Positions 6,553-6,971 of a stretch of 6,971 nucleotides of DNA are shown one piece after another. The translations under genes were made by a program, and so were the position numbers. Within the stretch, counting starts at the first letter, position 1; every line of letters begins with the position of its first letter. This stretch comes from Bacteroidales bacterium. Its GTDB lineage: Bacteria; Bacteroidota; Bacteroidia; Bacteroidales; P3. A model generated the notes under the pieces. It did not search any database. It worked only from the letters and a program-made list of their open reading frames with translations, and had not been told where the DNA came from. Location of the stretch: contig DUQY01000223.1 in the NCBI GenBank assembly GCA_012837565.1, positions 1 through 6,971 on the forward strand, written 5' to 3'.

Positions 6553-6619
6553 TTAAGTAAATTTAAGTGGGAATTTTGATATAGAATCTTAAGAGCTTAA
6601 TCTCCTTAATTCTAATATG

Positions 6620-6650
6620 CAAATATACGAAATAAATCAGTATTAATCAA
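6620..6650 (-). promoter_or_regulatory. Orphan predicted promoter upstream of the repeat region
   Basis: The minus strand carries TATATTTG (6620-6627), an exact fit to TAnnTTTG, with TTG (6648-6650) 20 bases upstream: the same architecture as the predicted nqr promoter. It lies just after the terminator of the T9SS gene and would fire toward the hairpin and tandem repeats, with no recognisable gene for about 500 bases until nqrA. It could start a small RNA or a long nqr leader, or be a chance match in AT-rich sequence. Confidence 0.4.
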
Positions 6651-6660
6651 TAGTCTTAAC

Positions 6661-6702
6661 AAAAAAAAAGAGTGGCTACCTTTTTCAAAGTAACCACTCC
6701 TT
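6661..6702 (-). terminator. Intrinsic terminator of the T9SS cargo gene
   Basis: Minus-strand arms GAGTGGTTAC (6699-6690) and GTAGCCACTC (6679-6670) pair over ten positions with one G-U wobble, around a 10-nt loop, and are followed at once by nine U residues (6669-6661). It lies about 45 nt after the stop codon at 6745-6747. The U-run exists only on the minus strand, so it acts on the upstream gene and insulates it from nqr. Confidence 0.92.
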
Positions 6703-6744
6703 GGTGTTAAGAATTTAGAGTTTTAATGCTCTAATTTCTATTTG

Positions 6745-6971
6745 CTATTTAACAATCAGCTTTTGGGTTCTATTGATATCAGTGTTTTGAATTCTGATAT
6801 AGTAAACTCCCTTTGCTAAGTTGTTAAGGTCTATAGTTTGTTCAATTGTTCCACTAACTGGTTTTGCATTAATTGTGTTAAGGATGCGTCCTTGAACGTC
6901 ACTTAATACAATCTTAGTTTCACCATTTATTCCACTAACCACAAGGTTTGTTTGGCTTGTTGCTGGGTTAG
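6745..6971 (-). CDS. Type IX secretion cargo protein, C-terminal sorting domain (5' part outside window)
   Basis: The minus strand is open from the right edge to a TAG at 6745-6747, giving the last 74 complete codons of a larger protein. They form a type A T9SS C-terminal domain: NPAT at the start, then INGETKIVLSDVQGRIL, a central IDLNNLAKGVYYIRIQN, and the terminal TQKLIVK. In this family the domain directs passage across the outer membrane through the Por/Spr machinery and is then removed, often with anchoring to A-LPS. The nature of the secreted passenger cannot be told, because it lies outside the window. The GTG at 6940-6942 is an internal valine, not a start: the domain's NPAT signature lies upstream of it in the same frame. 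The gene ends at a strong terminator, so it is transcriptionally separate from nqr. Confidence 0.92.
   Translation of the reverse strand, partial: NPATSQTNLVVSGINGETKIVLSDVQGRILNTINAKPVSGTIEQTIDLNNLAKGVYYIRIQNTDINRTQKLIVK

Larger units (their letters stand above)
6194..6660. other. Intergenic region without a recognisable gene
   Basis: About 470 bases between the nqr promoter and the terminator of the upstream gene. I find no tRNA, rRNA or conserved protein. The plus strand is A-rich and purine-rich around 6290-6460. Contents: lysine-rich frames without a start codon (6218-6340 and 6334-6579), six 21-nt tandem units (6352-6477), a two-direct-plus-one-inverted repeat (6485-6552) and an orphan minus-strand promoter motif (6620-6650). 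It may be decayed coding sequence, a small transcript locus or a repeat insertion; the sequence alone does not decide. Confidence 0.5.

Overview
The window comes from a low-GC member of the Bacteroidota, most likely Bacteroidales. The evidence is a complete six-subunit Na+-translocating NADH:quinone oxidoreductase (Na+-NQR) operon with proteins of Bacteroidales-like sequence, a type IX secretion (T9SS) C-terminal sorting domain at the right edge, Bacteroidota-type promoter motifs (TAnnTTTG with an upstream TTG), and mostly SD-less gene starts. I do not assign a genus.

Every supported gene is on the minus strand, so transcription runs right to left. From the right edge: (1) the last 74 codons of a T9SS cargo protein, followed by a strong intrinsic terminator (about 6661-6702); (2) an intergenic region of about 500 bp without a recognisable gene, holding an orphan predicted promoter, a 20-nt sequence present as two direct copies plus one inverted copy that can form a 21-bp hairpin, and six degenerate 21-nt tandem units; (3) a predicted promoter and then nqrA-nqrB-nqrC-nqrD-nqrE-nqrF, tightly packed with overlaps or gaps of at most 23 nt; (4) 32 nt after nqrF, the start of a Qnr-like pentapeptide-repeat gene that runs off the left edge.

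The nqr genes encode one membrane complex. NqrF takes electrons from NADH through FAD and a 2Fe-2S centre. They pass through the NqrD/NqrE iron site and the covalent FMNs of NqrC and NqrB to quinone (menaquinone is expected in this group), and Na+ is exported. The key cofactor residues are present in all the subunits, so the complex looks functional. NqrC carries SGGT instead of the textbook SGAT at its flavinylation site.

Nothing in the window is clearly a new system. The parts least explained by known families are the repeat-rich intergenic region and the pentapeptide-repeat gene placed right behind nqrF.
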